The notes under the pieces: generated by a model
What the model was told of the DNA's origin: nothing
Seen by the model: the letters and a program-made list of their open reading frames with translations, nothing else
Database searches by the model: none
Part shown: positions 35,545-45,396 of the stretch, piece after piece
How the letters are laid out: each line of letters begins with the position of its first letter
Numbering within the stretch: the first letter of the stretch is position 1
Assembly (NCBI RefSeq): GCF_001428545.1
Contig: NZ_LMHZ01000078.1
Coordinates: 384-64,383, forward strand
Origin: Noviherbaspirillum sp. Root189
GTDB lineage: Bacteria; Pseudomonadota; Gammaproteobacteria; Burkholderiales; Burkholderiaceae_D
Direction: 5' to 3'
Length of the DNA: 64,000 nucleotides
Position numbers and translations under genes: made by a program

Positions 35545-36108
35545 ATGTCTCTAATTAATACACAAGTCAAGCCGTTTAACGCCACCGCATTTCATAACGG
35601 CAAGTTTGTTCAGGTTTCCGACGCTGACCTGAAAGGCAAATGGTCCGTGGTCGTGTTCTATCCTGCCGACTTCACTTTCGTCTGCCCGACCGAACTCGGC
35701 GATCTGGCCGACAACTACGATACCTTCAAGTCGATGGGTGTGGAAGTTTATGGCGTGTCGACCGACACCCACTTCACCCACAAGGCATGGCACGATACAT
35801 CGGAAACCATCGCCAAGATCCGTTACCCGCTGATCGGCGATCCGACCGGTGCAATCACCCGCAACTTCGATGTGATGATCGAAGAAGAGGGCCTGGCACT
35901 GCGCGGTACATTCGTGATCAATCCGGAAGGCCAGATCAAGTTGTGCGAAATCCATGACAACGGCATCGGCCGTGACGCCAAGGAACTGCTGCGCAAAGTG
36001 CAGGCTGCACAATACGTTGCATCCCATCCGGGCGAAGTCTGCCCAGCCAAGTGGACTCCGGGCGCAGAAACACTGTCGCCGTCGCTCGACCTCGTCGGCA
36101 AGATTTAA
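35545..36108 (+). CDS. ahpC: Alkyl hydroperoxide reductase C (2-Cys peroxiredoxin)
   Basis: The 187-residue peroxiredoxin has the peroxidatic Cys47 in FTFVCPTEL and the resolving Cys166 in GEVCPAKW. It reduces H2O2 and organic peroxides in the cytoplasm and is recycled by AhpF. A strong AAGGAGG lies upstream of the ATG. ahpF follows 174 bp later on the same strand. No OxyR gene or obvious OxyR site was recognised. Confidence 0.95.
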   Translation: MSLINTQVKPFNATAFHNGKFVQVSDADLKGKWSVVVFYPADFTFVCPTELGDLADNYDTFKSMGVEVYGVSTDTHFTHKAWHDTSETIAKIRYPLIGDPTGAITRNFDVMIEEEGLALRGTFVINPEGQIKLCEIHDNGIGRDAKELLRKVQAAQYVASHPGEVCPAKWTPGAETLSPSLDLVGKI

Positions 36109-36282
36109 TTCATCACCGGCTGCGTCAGCGCTGACGCAGCCTGCCATCGGGGCGCAAGGCATCGCGTCCCGCAGCAGTACCACTCCCCGATCAGCCAGGA
36201 TGATCCGGCAGCCCATGGCTGACCCGGCGGTGGCACTGTACCCTGAAATTTTGCAGTCACATACTTTAAAGCGAGAAAAAAT

Positions 36283-37863
36283 ATGCTAGATACCAATCTC
36301 AAGAACCAACTGAAAGCCTATCTCGAAAAAGTGACGCAACCGATCGAGATCATTGCGTCCCTCGACGACACCGACAAGTCGCGGGAAATGCTGGAACTCC
36401 TGAAGGAAATCGCTGACTTGTCGCCGCGCATTGCGCTTGGCGAGCGTCGCGGCGATGGCGAGCGCGCACCGTCGTTTGCGTTGAACCGTACAGGAAGCGA
36501 CATGGGGATCCGCTTTGCCGGGATTCCGATGGGCCATGAATTTACATCGCTGGTGCTGGCGTTGCTGCAGGTAGGCGGTCATCCGCCAAAGGCCGATGCC
36601 GATGTGATCGAGCAGATCCGTAACCTCGATGGCGAATACCTGTTCGAAACCTATATTTCGCTGTCCTGCCAGAATTGCCCGGAAGTCGTCCAGGCACTGA
36701 ACCTGATGGCGGTCATCAATCCGAATATCCATCACGTGATGATTGACGGCGCCCTCTTCCAGGATGAGGTGACTGCACGCCAGATCATGGCCGTGCCTAC
36801 CGTGTTCCTGAATGGCCAGACTTTCGGCCAGGGCCGCATGGGCGTCGAAGAAATCCTCGCCAAGCTCGATACCGGTGCGGTCGAGCGCGAAGCCGCCAAG
36901 ATCGCGAAGAAGGACGTGTTCGACCTGCTCGTCGTCGGCGGCGGTCCGGCAGGTGCTTCGGCTGCAATTTACTCGGCACGCAAAGGCATTCGTACCGGCG
37001 TCGTCGCGGAACGCTTCGGTGGCCAGGTGCTCGATACCATGGGCATCGAGAACTTCATTTCCGTCAAGGAGACGGAGGGACCGAAGCTGGCTGCGGCGCT
37101 CGAGCAGCACGTGAAGACTTACGATGTCGACGTGATGAACCTGCAGCGCGCAGAGGCGCTTGTACCAGGCGACATCATTGAGATCAAGCTGGCAAGCGGC
37201 GCCAGTCTGAAGGCAAAAAGCGTTGTGCTCGCGACCGGCGCACGCTGGCGCGAAATGAATGTGCCCGGTGAAAAGGAATATCGTAACCGTGGCGTGGCGT
37301 ATTGCCCGCACTGCGACGGTCCGCTCTTCAAGGGCAAGCGGGTTGCAGTCGTCGGCGGCGGCAACTCGGGTGTCGAAGCGGCGATCGACCTTGCCGGTAT
37401 CGTCGCGCACGTTACGCTGCTGGAGTTCGATAGCCAACTGCGTGCCGACGCGGTCTTGCAGCGCAAGTTGCATAGCCTGCCGAACGTGACGGTCATTACA
37501 CAGGCACTCACCACGGAAGTGACCGGTGATGGCACCAGGGTCAATGGCCTGCGCTACACCGATCGCAAGAGCGGCGAGTCGCGCAATATTGAACTGGAAG
37601 GTATTTTTGTCCAGATCGGTCTGCTGCCGAATACCGATTGGCTGAAAGGCACAGTCGCCCTGAGCAATCGCGGAGAGATCGAAGTCGATGCGCGTGGCCA
37701 GACATCCGTGCCGGGCGTCTTTGCCGCCGGCGACGTGACGACGGTGCCCTACAAGCAAATCGTCATCGCAATGGGCGAAGGTTCAAAGGCAGCCTTGAGC
37801 GCATTCGATCACCTGATCCGTACATCGGCACCGGCCGAAGCGGCGGAGGCGGTGGCAGCGTAA
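36283..37863 (+). CDS. ahpF: Alkyl hydroperoxide reductase subunit F
   Basis: The 526-residue flavoprotein has an N-terminal tandem thioredoxin-fold domain with Cys129/Cys132 (LSCQNCPE). A FAD-binding [10 protein letters not shown] (about residues 219-228), the redox pair Cys341/Cys344 (YCPHCDGP) and a C-terminal FAD segment ([15 protein letters not shown]) follow. Electrons pass from NADH through FAD and both disulfides to AhpC. Full length for the family. It is followed by a terminator. Confidence 0.95.
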   Translation: MLDTNLKNQLKAYLEKVTQPIEIIASLDDTDKSREMLELLKEIADLSPRIALGERRGDGERAPSFALNRTGSDMGIRFAGIPMGHEFTSLVLALLQVGGHPPKADADVIEQIRNLDGEYLFETYISLSCQNCPEVVQALNLMAVINPNIHHVMIDGALFQDEVTARQIMAVPTVFLNGQTFGQGRMGVEEILAKLDTGAVEREAAKIAKKDVFDLLVVGGGPAGASAAIYSARKGIRTGVVAERFGGQVLDTMGIENFISVKETEGPKLAAALEQHVKTYDVDVMNLQRAEALVPGDIIEIKLASGASLKAKSVVLATGARWREMNVPGEKEYRNRGVAYCPHCDGPLFKGKRVAVVGGGNSGVEAAIDLAGIVAHVTLLEFDSQLRADAVLQRKLHSLPNVTVITQALTTEVTGDGTRVNGLRYTDRKSGESRNIELEGIFVQIGLLPNTDWLKGTVALSNRGEIEVDARGQTSVPGVFAAGDVTTVPYKQIVIAMGEGSKAALSAFDHLIRTSAPAEAAEAVAA

Positions 37864-37895
37864 CGCCACGAAATAGTCAGTCTGCAATGCCCACA

Positions 37896-37927
37896 AAAGC
37901 GATCCCGGTTTTCGGGGTCGCTTTTTT
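37896..37927 (+). terminator. Intrinsic terminator after ahpF
   Basis: A 12-bp stem (37896-37907 with 37913-37924, one G-T pair) is followed by a T-rich tail, 32 bp past the ahpF stop. Confidence 0.85.
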
Positions 37928-38076
37928 ATTTTGGCGGGTACGTCCGGTGTGGAAGGGAAAGTCCGCAAACGCACGCCGGCGATCCGCACCAGGATGTATG
38001 ATGCCATCGACTTCTTTCGCCAAGCCCAATATCATGGCATTTGCTTGCGCAATCTTATAGTTTTGAACAAGTTCCC

Positions 38077-38631
38077 ATGCCGACGACGTCCTTTTCTATA
38101 CGCTTTATCTTCACCGTAGCGCTGGTTGCCGGACTGAGCGCTTGTGCAACCGCCAATCCGCCCGAATTGCGGCAGGAGCAGTTTCTGTCGTCAGGATCCT
38201 ATGTGCAGAGTTATCCCGGTGCCCCCGAGCGCAGCTGCGAAGCAGCCCGGCGTGCATTGCTCAGTCAAGGGTATGTGATCAATGAGGCAACGGCGTCACA
38301 AGTCCGTGGCCGCAAATATTTCCAGCCCCATACGGATACCCACACGCAGATCGAATTCCATGTGGTTTGCGCCGCGAACAGCGAAGGCAGCAATAGCACG
38401 ACAGTATTCGCCAACGCCGTACGCGACCGCTATTCGCTGCGCAAAAGCAGCAATTCCGCCAGTCTCGGGGTAGGGGCGATCGGTTCGATTTCTCTGCCCT
38501 TCGGATCAAGCGATGACGCCCTGATCAAGGTCGGTACCGAGACCATTCCCACCAAACAGTTTTACACCCAGTTTTTTGAATTGATTGAACGTTACCTCGA
38601 TCCGCTTTCACTCCCTGTCGATCCATCCTGA
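38077..38631 (+). CDS. DUF2242-type lipoprotein
   Basis: The 184-residue product has a lipoprotein signal peptide ending in the lipobox LSAC. A conserved domain follows: APERSCEAARRALLSQGYVINEA and VRGRKYFQPHTDTHTQIEFHVVC. This fits the DUF2242 family of Burkholderiales. The ATG at 38077 is chosen because it begins the signal peptide; the upstream ATG at 38041 adds a non-signal stretch. Outer-membrane attachment is expected. Function unknown. Confidence 0.7.
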   Translation: MPTTSFSIRFIFTVALVAGLSACATANPPELRQEQFLSSGSYVQSYPGAPERSCEAARRALLSQGYVINEATASQVRGRKYFQPHTDTHTQIEFHVVCAANSEGSNSTTVFANAVRDRYSLRKSSNSASLGVGAIGSISLPFGSSDDALIKVGTETIPTKQFYTQFFELIERYLDPLSLPVDPS

Positions 38632-38710
38632 GGGAAACCTTTTCCTGCTTCCCGTATCCAAGACCGTTCACCGGTGCAAGCCGATGATACTTTTGTAATA
38701 AGGAACCCGA

Positions 38711-38962
38711 ATGGCAGATGAAGCAGACGTAGCAAGCGAAAACGAACAGATGATGCTCCAGGCGATCCTCGCCAATGGCAGGCAAGGCGTCGAACGGCAG
38801 CTTTCCGCCCGTCCCGATGGCGGATGCCTGAACGATTGCGGCGACCCCGCCATGCAGGGCGCTGCCTTCTGTAGCAAGGAATGCGCGGAAGATGTGGAAA
38901 AGCGCATGCGCCTGAGCGGTCGTACCGGCTCCTTTCTGAAGACGTCGGACGAGCCTGCATAA
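38711..38962 (+). CDS. Small cysteine-motif protein, 83 aa
   Basis: AAGGA lies about 7 bp before the ATG. The product contains CLNDCGDPAMQGAAFCSKEC, a four-cysteine cluster that looks like a short zinc ribbon of the DksA/TraR or CxxCG...FCS..C type. Helical, charged ends flank it. It lies 80 bp after the DUF2242 lipoprotein gene on the same strand. Function unknown; zinc binding is inferred. Confidence 0.6.
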   Translation: MADEADVASENEQMMLQAILANGRQGVERQLSARPDGGCLNDCGDPAMQGAAFCSKECAEDVEKRMRLSGRTGSFLKTSDEPA

Positions 38963-39036
38963 GCAGCGCGGGCCGGCCGGACCTATACTCCTTGCCGGCC
39001 CGCTGCCATGCTAGCTGATCATTTCATTCCACTGTC

Positions 39037-40506
39037 TTATTCCATCCAGCTGAATCCCTCCCGTGCCAGCAACGCGGCCGAGGCATCCGGTCCCCAACTT
39101 CCCGCGGTGTATTGCAGCGGCCGCTCTCGCAGTTCTTCCCATCCTTCCAGAATCGGATCTGCCCAAGCCCATGCCGCTTCCAGCTCATCACGCCGCATGA
39201 AGTGCGTCAGGCGTCCCCGGACCACGTCGATCAGCAGGCGCTCGTAAGCTTCCGCACGCCGCTGCGAGAAAGCCGACTGCAGATCGAGATTCAAGCTGAC
39301 CGGCAGCATGGTCATACCGCTGCCTGGCTGTTTAGCCATCAACTGCAATTGGATCGATTCTTCGGGCTGCAGTCGAATGACGAGCCGGTTTCCGGCATTG
39401 CGCGGAGTATCCGGGAAGATCGAGAATGGTGGATTGGCAAACTCAATCACAATCTCCGACAAACGCTTCTGCATCCGCTTGCCGGTGCGCAGGAAGAACG
39501 GGACGTTGGCCCAGCGCCAGGCATCGACATAGGTGCGCATTGCGACAAAGGTTTCGGTACGACTGTCTGCCGGCACACCGGGCTCGTCACGATAGGCTTT
39601 TACCGCTTCGCCATTGACCGCGCCGGATACATACTGTCCGCGCACCGTATCGCGTGCGATATCGCCCAAACTCATGCGACGCAAGGACCGCAACACTTTC
39701 AGTTTTTCATCACGAACCGCATCGGGATCCAGCGACACCGGGGGTTCCATCGCAATGATGCACAGCAGCTGCAGCAAATGGTTTTGCACCATGTCGCGTA
39801 ACGCACCTGTGCCGTCATAGAATCCCGCCCGGCTGCCTACGCCGACGGTTTCAGCCACCGTGATTTGTACACTGCGGATATTGGGCGCACGCCACAAGGG
39901 TTCCAGAATGCCATTGCCGAAGCGGAGCACCATCAGGTTCTGTACCGTTTCCTTGCCCAGATAATGGTCGATCCGGTAGATCTGCGATTCGTTGAAATGC
40001 CGTCCCACCGCAAGGTTAATTTCTTGCGCCGATGCGAGGTCGTGACCAAGCGGTTTCTCGAGGACGACGCGACTATTGCTGTCGACCAGTCCGCAGGCCG
40101 CGAGATTGTCGCAAATGCTCGTAAAGAGTGTTGGCGCAGTCGCGAGATAAAACGCCCGCTCGACGCCCGGTCGGGAATGTCGTGCCAGCTCCGCATAGCT
40201 CGACACATCGTTCACGTCCATTGCGACATAGTTCAGCATGCCGAGGAAGGCCTGCCAGGCTTCCGGCTCCAGGTTTTTTGCCTCGATGAAAGGTTGTGAG
40301 CGCTCCTGGACAAATTCGATGTAACCAGCACGATCATAAGTGTGGCGTCCGACCGCAATGATACGGGTAGAGGGCGGCAGGTTTCCATGCAAATGGGCCA
40401 TATACAAGGCTGGCAGCAGTTTGCGAACGGATAAGTCGCCCGCGCCGCCAAAGATGATCATATCTAGCGGAAGTGCAGGGGCGGGCAGGGTATTGGAATT
40501 AGGCAT
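39037..40506 (-). CDS. zwf: Glucose-6-phosphate 1-dehydrogenase
   Basis: The product of about 489 residues has the NADP-binding start MIIFGGAGDLSVRKLLPALY (a GxxGDL variant) and the substrate motif RIDHYLGKETVQNL. FFLRTGKRM and the C-terminal ERLLIDVVRGRLTHFMRRDELEAAW are also present. It makes 6-phosphogluconolactone for the pentose phosphate or Entner-Doudoroff route. The ATG at 40506 is used; one at 40545 would add 13 residues. No pgl, edd or gntR genes adjoin, unlike many clusters. Confidence 0.93.
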   Translation of the reverse strand: MPNSNTLPAPALPLDMIIFGGAGDLSVRKLLPALYMAHLHGNLPPSTRIIAVGRHTYDRAGYIEFVQERSQPFIEAKNLEPEAWQAFLGMLNYVAMDVNDVSSYAELARHSRPGVERAFYLATAPTLFTSICDNLAACGLVDSNSRVVLEKPLGHDLASAQEINLAVGRHFNESQIYRIDHYLGKETVQNLMVLRFGNGILEPLWRAPNIRSVQITVAETVGVGSRAGFYDGTGALRDMVQNHLLQLLCIIAMEPPVSLDPDAVRDEKLKVLRSLRRMSLGDIARDTVRGQYVSGAVNGEAVKAYRDEPGVPADSRTETFVAMRTYVDAWRWANVPFFLRTGKRMQKRLSEIVIEFANPPFSIFPDTPRNAGNRLVIRLQPEESIQLQLMAKQPGSGMTMLPVSLNLDLQSAFSQRRAEAYERLLIDVVRGRLTHFMRRDELEAAWAWADPILEGWEELRERPLQYTAGSWGPDASAALLAREGFSWME

Positions 40507-40830
40507 GACTGGAAAAGAGGCTCCGGTTAGACGGTGTCGTTTCATTAGGCAGGCATCATTCTAAAGGCAAAGCGTATCGAGGTCAGAATTCGTACTATGC
40601 ATATCGATAACCATGCATGCCATCAATGGTCCGACAGCCATGGTCGAGTATGAAGCGGAAACTGCAGCGTTGTCACCGACGCCGACGCCGACAGGCACGA
40701 TGGGTTATTGCAGATATCCACGCGCGAGCGTGAGTACAGCAAGTTAAAGGACAAGATAGCAGCGTATGGAACTGAAGACGGCAGAGTTACACTCTAATCA
40801 GTTCTTCCCTATGTTCTCACCGGACGGATC

Positions 40831-41334
40831 ATGCGACATCGTCTGCAACGCAGTCTTCACCGTGCCTTCGGATGCCTGTCCCTGATCCCATTACTTGTCA
40901 ATGGCGCGGAGGGAGAGGCGCAATCGGTCGTTTCTCCGGAGACCGTCGACAAGGTAAATACATTTCTGGAAGCATTCATTAATCCTCAGAAATCCGCCTA
41001 TGCGCAGGCGGAATTTTTTGCCGACGGCGTAGAGTATTATGACCACGGCATTGTAGATAAACCGCACATCGTCAAAGACGTGGAGCGCTACAGCCGACGT
41101 TGGCCGGTGCGCCACTATCAGCTTGCAACAGTTGAATACATCACACCTGACCCTGCATCGAACCGTGTCTTTGTGAGCTACGTGGTCGACTTCGAGGTGG
41201 CGAATGCTTCAAAGCGCGTTCGCGGGCGTGCTAACTATGGTGCAGTCATTGCCGATATCGAATCAACACCGAAAATTGAATGGATCAAGGAGCGCGTGGT
41301 GGCGGGACGCGGACGCCACGATCCGGAAGAATAA
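40831..41334 (+). CDS. Secreted NTF2-like hypothetical protein
   Basis: The 167-residue product has an N-terminal signal sequence (FGCLSLIPLLVNGAEGEAQ). A domain follows with VNTFLEAFINPQKSAYAQAEFFADGVEYYDHGIV and repeated beta-strand patterns (YVVDFEVANASKRVRGRANY), suggesting an NTF2/SnoaL-like fold. It is probably periplasmic. The neighbours are unrelated. A longer hydrophilic C-terminal tail ends in acidic residues. Function unknown. Confidence 0.6.
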   Translation: MRHRLQRSLHRAFGCLSLIPLLVNGAEGEAQSVVSPETVDKVNTFLEAFINPQKSAYAQAEFFADGVEYYDHGIVDKPHIVKDVERYSRRWPVRHYQLATVEYITPDPASNRVFVSYVVDFEVANASKRVRGRANYGAVIADIESTPKIEWIKERVVAGRGRHDPEE

Positions 41335-41558
41335 TTATTGTTGTGCTCATACGCACGTCACGTGTCGACGCACACACTGCCGCTGACTGGAATATGCTAG
41401 AACCGCTGCAGATGTCTGCGCCATGCAACATAGCTCGTTATCACGCTGACACGCCTTTGCCGAATTCTACTTTCCGTGTGCTAACTTACGCTCAGGGAAA
41501 TCACCGGGGCGTTGAATCAGGGAACCGGTGATCAGATATACAAAATGACGGCCAAGAC

Positions 41559-41807
41559 ATGCTTCCATCTTCCGAACTGTACAGTGATCCGAATGGTGTT
41601 ATTGAAGTCCTTATTGATGAATTGGGATTTGATGATGATGAAAAATTTGCCAATGCTTTAGGACTCCCTATTAAGACCGTTGACCAGTTACGACGAAAAG
41701 CAATCAAGCTCGAACCACGGCTGCTACTGCAGATGCTGGAGATTTCAGAGTTCAGTACAAGCGAGTTGCGCAACTTGGTAGTTGCCCGACGAACTCGATA
41801 TCATTGA
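41559..41807 (+). CDS. Small putative DNA-binding protein, 82 aa
   Basis: The acidic N-terminus is followed by KFANALGLPIKTVDQLRRKAIKLEPRLLLQMLEISEFSTSELRNLV, which reads like a compact helix-turn-helix. No ribosome binding site of note lies before the ATG. A terminator hairpin follows about 100 bp downstream, which supports a real transcription unit. The function as regulator is a guess. Confidence 0.5.
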   Translation: MLPSSELYSDPNGVIEVLIDELGFDDDEKFANALGLPIKTVDQLRRKAIKLEPRLLLQMLEISEFSTSELRNLVVARRTRYH

Positions 41808-41903
41808 GTGCCGGGATCTATGCTTGAATGCAATAAAATTCTTGCTGGAAATTTATTGAAAATAAAGTTTCGATACTGCGGTAATTTGACTAAACGACAC
41901 ACC

Positions 41904-41937
41904 AAAATCCCATTTCTATGGGATTTTCTTGATTTTC
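41904..41937 (+). terminator. Intrinsic terminator
   Basis: AAAATCCCAT/ATGGGATTTT forms a perfect 10-bp stem with loop TTCT, followed by CTTGATTTT. It is itself flanked by a 9-bp inverted repeat, TGCGGTAAT (41877-41885) and ATTACCGCA (41950-41958). Confidence 0.7.
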
Positions 41938-41980
41938 CTCCGAAGTAGTATTACCGCATTACTCCTACAAGAGAAATGCC

Positions 41981-42211
41981 ATGTCGCGATCCACCCGTCG
42001 TTGCCCAAACCAACTGTGCGGTCGTCCCTTCCAGGTCAATCGCTTCAGTGCCGACCTTGATGCCCTCGCGGACAGAGGAAGGGTTACCTGCCCTCATTGC
42101 GGTCTGGTTGCGATTGGCGACGGCAACTCCATTTTTTTGACACACGCATTGTCGGACGAAGAGGAACATCTCTTCCATGCGCTGGAACGCCGGGAAGAAG
42201 CACGTTATTGA
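41981..42211 (+). CDS. Small zinc-ribbon protein, 76 aa
   Basis: The product has two cysteine pairs, RCPNQLCGRPF and VTCPHCGL, separated by 24 residues, a zinc-ribbon arrangement. A helical acidic tail ends in LSDEEEHLFHALERREEARY. It has no membrane helix or signal. It stands between a small HTH-like gene and an export lipoprotein gene. A nucleic-acid or protein-binding role is possible, but none is shown. Confidence 0.6.
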   Translation: MSRSTRRCPNQLCGRPFQVNRFSADLDALADRGRVTCPHCGLVAIGDGNSIFLTHALSDEEEHLFHALERREEARY

Positions 42212-42570
42212 TGTCGACTGCAAAATGTTGATGCGAAAAGCGCATTTAGATGTGGCTGTCATCGATATTATTCACTCGTCGCGACACCAACCATCGTCTT
42301 CAGCTTCCATTGTGGACATGCCAGGCCAGTAGTTCGCTTGCGAATGACTTCACTGACTTCACGGATTGATTGTTCTCAAGATTGGCCATGGCAGGCAACG
42401 TACAGTCAAAGCTCTGGCGGCCACCGTCATGCATCGTACGATTCTGCCCCAGGATATCGACATTGCCCACACGAGCACGAGGTGTTGCGATCAAGTTGGC
42501 AGCGGATGGCGATGCCGTGCCCGCAGCCCCGGACTACCGTGCTGCTCATCGTATCAACCGGAGAATCCCC
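42212..42570. other. Upstream region of the export lipoprotein gene
   Basis: The 359 bp have an open frame continuous with the next gene from 42370, but the lipoprotein signal at 42571 shows that this part is untranslated. The short palindrome TTCGCTTGCGAA is the only marked motif. No confident promoter. Confidence 0.3.
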
Positions 42571-43740
42571 ATGGCCCGTAACATCAACACACTGCTGAAG
42601 TTCGGAAGCATCGCGGTATTGTCCATGTGGATTGCAGGTTGTGCATCTGGACCTTCGGGCACCAATTTCAACAGTGCTGGTAGTCTATCGCAGGTCAGCG
42701 GCACGGATGCGGACAGTGGCGGCGAGTTGATCAATGCCGCGCTCAAATCCATTACGCCGCAACTGGTTAAAGCTGAACAGGAACGACGTGAGAAGCAGAT
42801 TTCGCAGGACATCACGCGCCTTCTCGGAAAACCTGCGCCTTATGCGATCGACTCTGGCGATGTCCTGTCCATCGTCGTCTGGGATCATCCAGAGCTCTCA
42901 AGTGCTGCAACCACAGCTGGTGGAGGCCCGGTAGGCGCTGGCGCCGACGCGGCAACATCCGCATCGGCCGCACCTCCCGCTGGCTTCATTGTCGATCACG
43001 ATGGCGTCATCCAGTTTCCGTTTGCAGGCGAACTGAAGGTCGCCGGGCTGACGCAGGATCAGGCAAGCACCCTGCTGGTGACGCGACTTTCCAAATATCT
43101 GCGGCAACCAAAAATAACGCTCCGCGTGCAGTCGTTTCGTAGCAAGCGTGTCTATGTCGATGGCGCGGTGCGTACGCCGGGCTTGCAAGCAATCAACGAT
43201 ATACCGATGACGCTGGTGGAGGCTCTGAACCGTGCTGGCGGCGTTCTTCCGACGGGTGATCAGAGTCAGGTCCTGGTGCAGCGCCGTGATGCGCTGTATC
43301 AGATCAATCTTCCCGAACTCGTCCAGCGTGGTTTCAACCCCAACAGTATTCTGCTCACCGATGGTGATGTAATCAGGGTAAAGTCGCGCGAGGAAAGCAA
43401 GGTATTTGTGTCAGGCGAGGTTGTTAGTCCACGTGCGCTTCCAATGTATAACGGCCGGCTAACACTAAATGAGGCATTGGGAGAAGCAGGCGGCGTCAAT
43501 CCGCTCAGCGGCGATGGAAGCCAGATTTACGTGATCCGCAAAGATGCCAATGGGCAGACGGTGTATCAGCTTGATGGGCGCGCTCCGGGTGCGCTCGCCA
43601 TGGCCGAGGGTTTCGAGTTGTCTCCCAAGGACGTCATCTATGTGGCGGCGACTCCGCTGGCGAACTGGAACCGGACGATTTCACTTATTCTGCCTAGCGC
43701 GCTCTCATCTGCGCTCGGTGTAATGAACCCAGCGAGGTAA
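42571..43740 (+). CDS. Polysaccharide export lipoprotein, Wza-like
   Basis: The 389-residue outer-membrane lipoprotein (lipobox IAGC) has the Poly_export domain (PYAIDSGDVLSIVVWDHPELSS, then GFIVDHDGVIQFPFAGELKVAGLT). Two SLBB domains follow (VYVDGAVRTPGLQAIND, VFVSGEVVSPRALPMYNG). CGGAGA lies 5 bp before the ATG at 42571. Wza-type proteins form the outer-membrane channel for capsule or exopolysaccharide. No Wzc kinase, glycosyltransferase or flippase gene is adjacent, so it is an orphan here. Confidence 0.88.
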   Translation: MARNINTLLKFGSIAVLSMWIAGCASGPSGTNFNSAGSLSQVSGTDADSGGELINAALKSITPQLVKAEQERREKQISQDITRLLGKPAPYAIDSGDVLSIVVWDHPELSSAATTAGGGPVGAGADAATSASAAPPAGFIVDHDGVIQFPFAGELKVAGLTQDQASTLLVTRLSKYLRQPKITLRVQSFRSKRVYVDGAVRTPGLQAINDIPMTLVEALNRAGGVLPTGDQSQVLVQRRDALYQINLPELVQRGFNPNSILLTDGDVIRVKSREESKVFVSGEVVSPRALPMYNGRLTLNEALGEAGGVNPLSGDGSQIYVIRKDANGQTVYQLDGRAPGALAMAEGFELSPKDVIYVAATPLANWNRTISLILPSALSSALGVMNPAR

Positions 43741-43793
43741 AAATTTAGCTGCGGTGACTGCATTTCGCCACAGCATCCGGTCGTCAAAAAGCC

Positions 43794-44108
43794 TTATTGC
43801 AGGTAATCGGCAAGTACGAACAATTCGTCATGCAGTTGAACCAGCGCACTCCTGGTGTCTTTATGCTGCAGCCTTTCGCTGCTCCGCATCAGAAATTCGC
43901 CGGTGTCACGGAGATGCTCGCCATAATTCCGAAACGCTTCGTCGTGCCGCGTATCAGCGAGGCTGTATTTGAGTTGTGCTGACTCGCGATTCAGGGATCG
44001 CAAAGAAGCGCAAATTTGTTTCTGCGTATTGCGCTCGCACATTTCTCGCGCGAATTCGATGGACTGTTCGACGCGTGCGAGTTGTTGCTTGATCCGGTTG
44101 ATTTCCAT
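43794..44108 (-). CDS. Helical hypothetical protein, 104 aa
   Basis: GGAGACAAT precedes the ATG. The product is almost wholly helical and charged (MEINRIKQQLARVEQSIEFAREMCERN), likely a coiled coil or four-helix bundle without membrane segment. No family was recognised. It is convergent with the export lipoprotein gene. Confidence 0.55.
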   Translation of the reverse strand: MEINRIKQQLARVEQSIEFAREMCERNTQKQICASLRSLNRESAQLKYSLADTRHDEAFRNYGEHLRDTGEFLMRSSERLQHKDTRSALVQLHDELFVLADYLQ

Positions 44109-44575
44109 ATTGTCTCCACTCGAGGTTTTGCGAGTATTTGTTGGTCAACTTAGTAAATGCAATTCTGATAATGTATATGTCGGAGAGATTGCGCTTCGTT
44201 ACTGCGCTGCTCAATGACTACTCGCCTTCTCAGAACGAGTGACCACCTTGGCAAGTTGACTGTGGGAGTGTTACATGTTGTAACCGGGCATCGCGTTCTC
44301 GTTCAAAGCGGACTTTACTTATGCAATAGCTATTTTTGCAATGACAAGATTTAGGTTGATGCGCAGTCAATCATTGCAAGTATGGCAACTTCGTACTTCT
44401 TCCGCGTCTTCTCGTATTCGTTGTTATGCGAAAGGAATACATGAACTTTTTGATTAGGGCTTTATCAACAAATAGTGTGGTGGCTGCCGCCGCACCTGCT
44501 CCTTGAATCCGGCAGGCGGCGATACGCAGCGGCACCATTGCTTTCGTTCATAAGCGCTAACCTTAGGAGATGCAT
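44109..44575. other. AT-rich intergenic region
   Basis: The 467 bp lie between divergent genes at 44108 and 44576. They are AT-rich in the middle and contain no ORF or strong hairpin that I can support. Promoters for both neighbours are expected here. Confidence 0.3.
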
Positions 44576-45121
44576 ATGTTAAATAGAATAGTAACGGTCG
44601 CCGCGCTTGCAGTAGGCGGAGTCCTGCTGTCAAAACAGTTGAAGAAATCACGCGCATCAGGAATGTCGTCGTCTACCACGGCATCGATCGACGTGAATGT
44701 GCCAGTCAGCACTGCCTATAACCAATGGACGCAGTTCGAGGATTTTCCGAAGTTCATGGATAGCGTGCATGAGGTTCGCCAGATTGACGATACGCACTTG
44801 CACTGGCGCGCTGACGTAGCAGGCAAGGAAGTGGAATGGGATGCGGAAATTACCGAACAGATCCCTGACAAGCGCATTGCATGGCGCAGTATCACTGGCG
44901 TTCCCAACGCCGGGGTTGTGACCTTCCACAAGGTCTCTGACAACACGACCCGCGTCATGCTGCAAATGGACTATGAACCACAAAGCGTGGACGAGAAGGT
45001 GGGCGATACGCTAGGCTTGGTCAAAATGCAGGCGCAAGGCAACCTGACGCGTTTCAAACAGTTGCTCGAAGGACGCGGCGTCGAAACTGGTGCGTGGCGA
45101 GGTTCGGTTGCTCAGCACTAG
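44576..45121 (+). CDS. SRPBCC-family (polyketide cyclase/START-like) protein with N-terminal membrane anchor
   Basis: The product of about 181 residues starts with a hydrophobic anchor (IVTVAALAVGGVLL). An SRPBCC ligand-binding domain follows: ASIDVNVPVSTAYNQWTQFEDFPKFMDSVHEVRQIDDTHLHWRADVAGKEVEWDAEITEQIPDKRIAWRSI is continuous with this family. AGGAG lies 6 bp before the ATG at 44576, which decides this start. Such proteins bind hydrophobic ligands and are often stress-induced. A terminator follows. Confidence 0.78.
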   Translation: MLNRIVTVAALAVGGVLLSKQLKKSRASGMSSSTTASIDVNVPVSTAYNQWTQFEDFPKFMDSVHEVRQIDDTHLHWRADVAGKEVEWDAEITEQIPDKRIAWRSITGVPNAGVVTFHKVSDNTTRVMLQMDYEPQSVDEKVGDTLGLVKMQAQGNLTRFKQLLEGRGVETGAWRGSVAQH

Positions 45122-45184
45122 ACGATAGGTAATACGCACGCTGGTGTTCCAGACGGCGCATTGAGATTCTCACTGAGAGAATAA

Positions 45185-45216
45185 ACAAAGGGCACACGGT
45201 GCCCTTTGTCGTTTTG
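45185..45216 (+). terminator. Intrinsic terminator after the SRPBCC gene
   Basis: ACAAAGGGCAC and GTGCCCTTTGT form a perfect 11-bp stem with a 3-nt loop, followed by CGTTTTG. Confidence 0.8.
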
Positions 45217-45396
45217 TGGTGTGTCTGGCAGACCGCTCTGGTTACCAGTGGACAATCTGATGAACAACACCGGTATTTGCTGTAGAACATTGTCCCATCG
45301 ACATGGGATGGTAAATTCACGTCATCTAGGAGACAATGGACGTAATCCGTGGTGACAACCTGGCGGAGATGAAACGACGTGAGGTAAAGAACTACC

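Noticed and set aside
36286-37758. A 490-codon minus-strand frame opposite ahpF
   Set aside because: It is a full-length antisense shadow; ahpF has all catalytic motifs on the plus strand.
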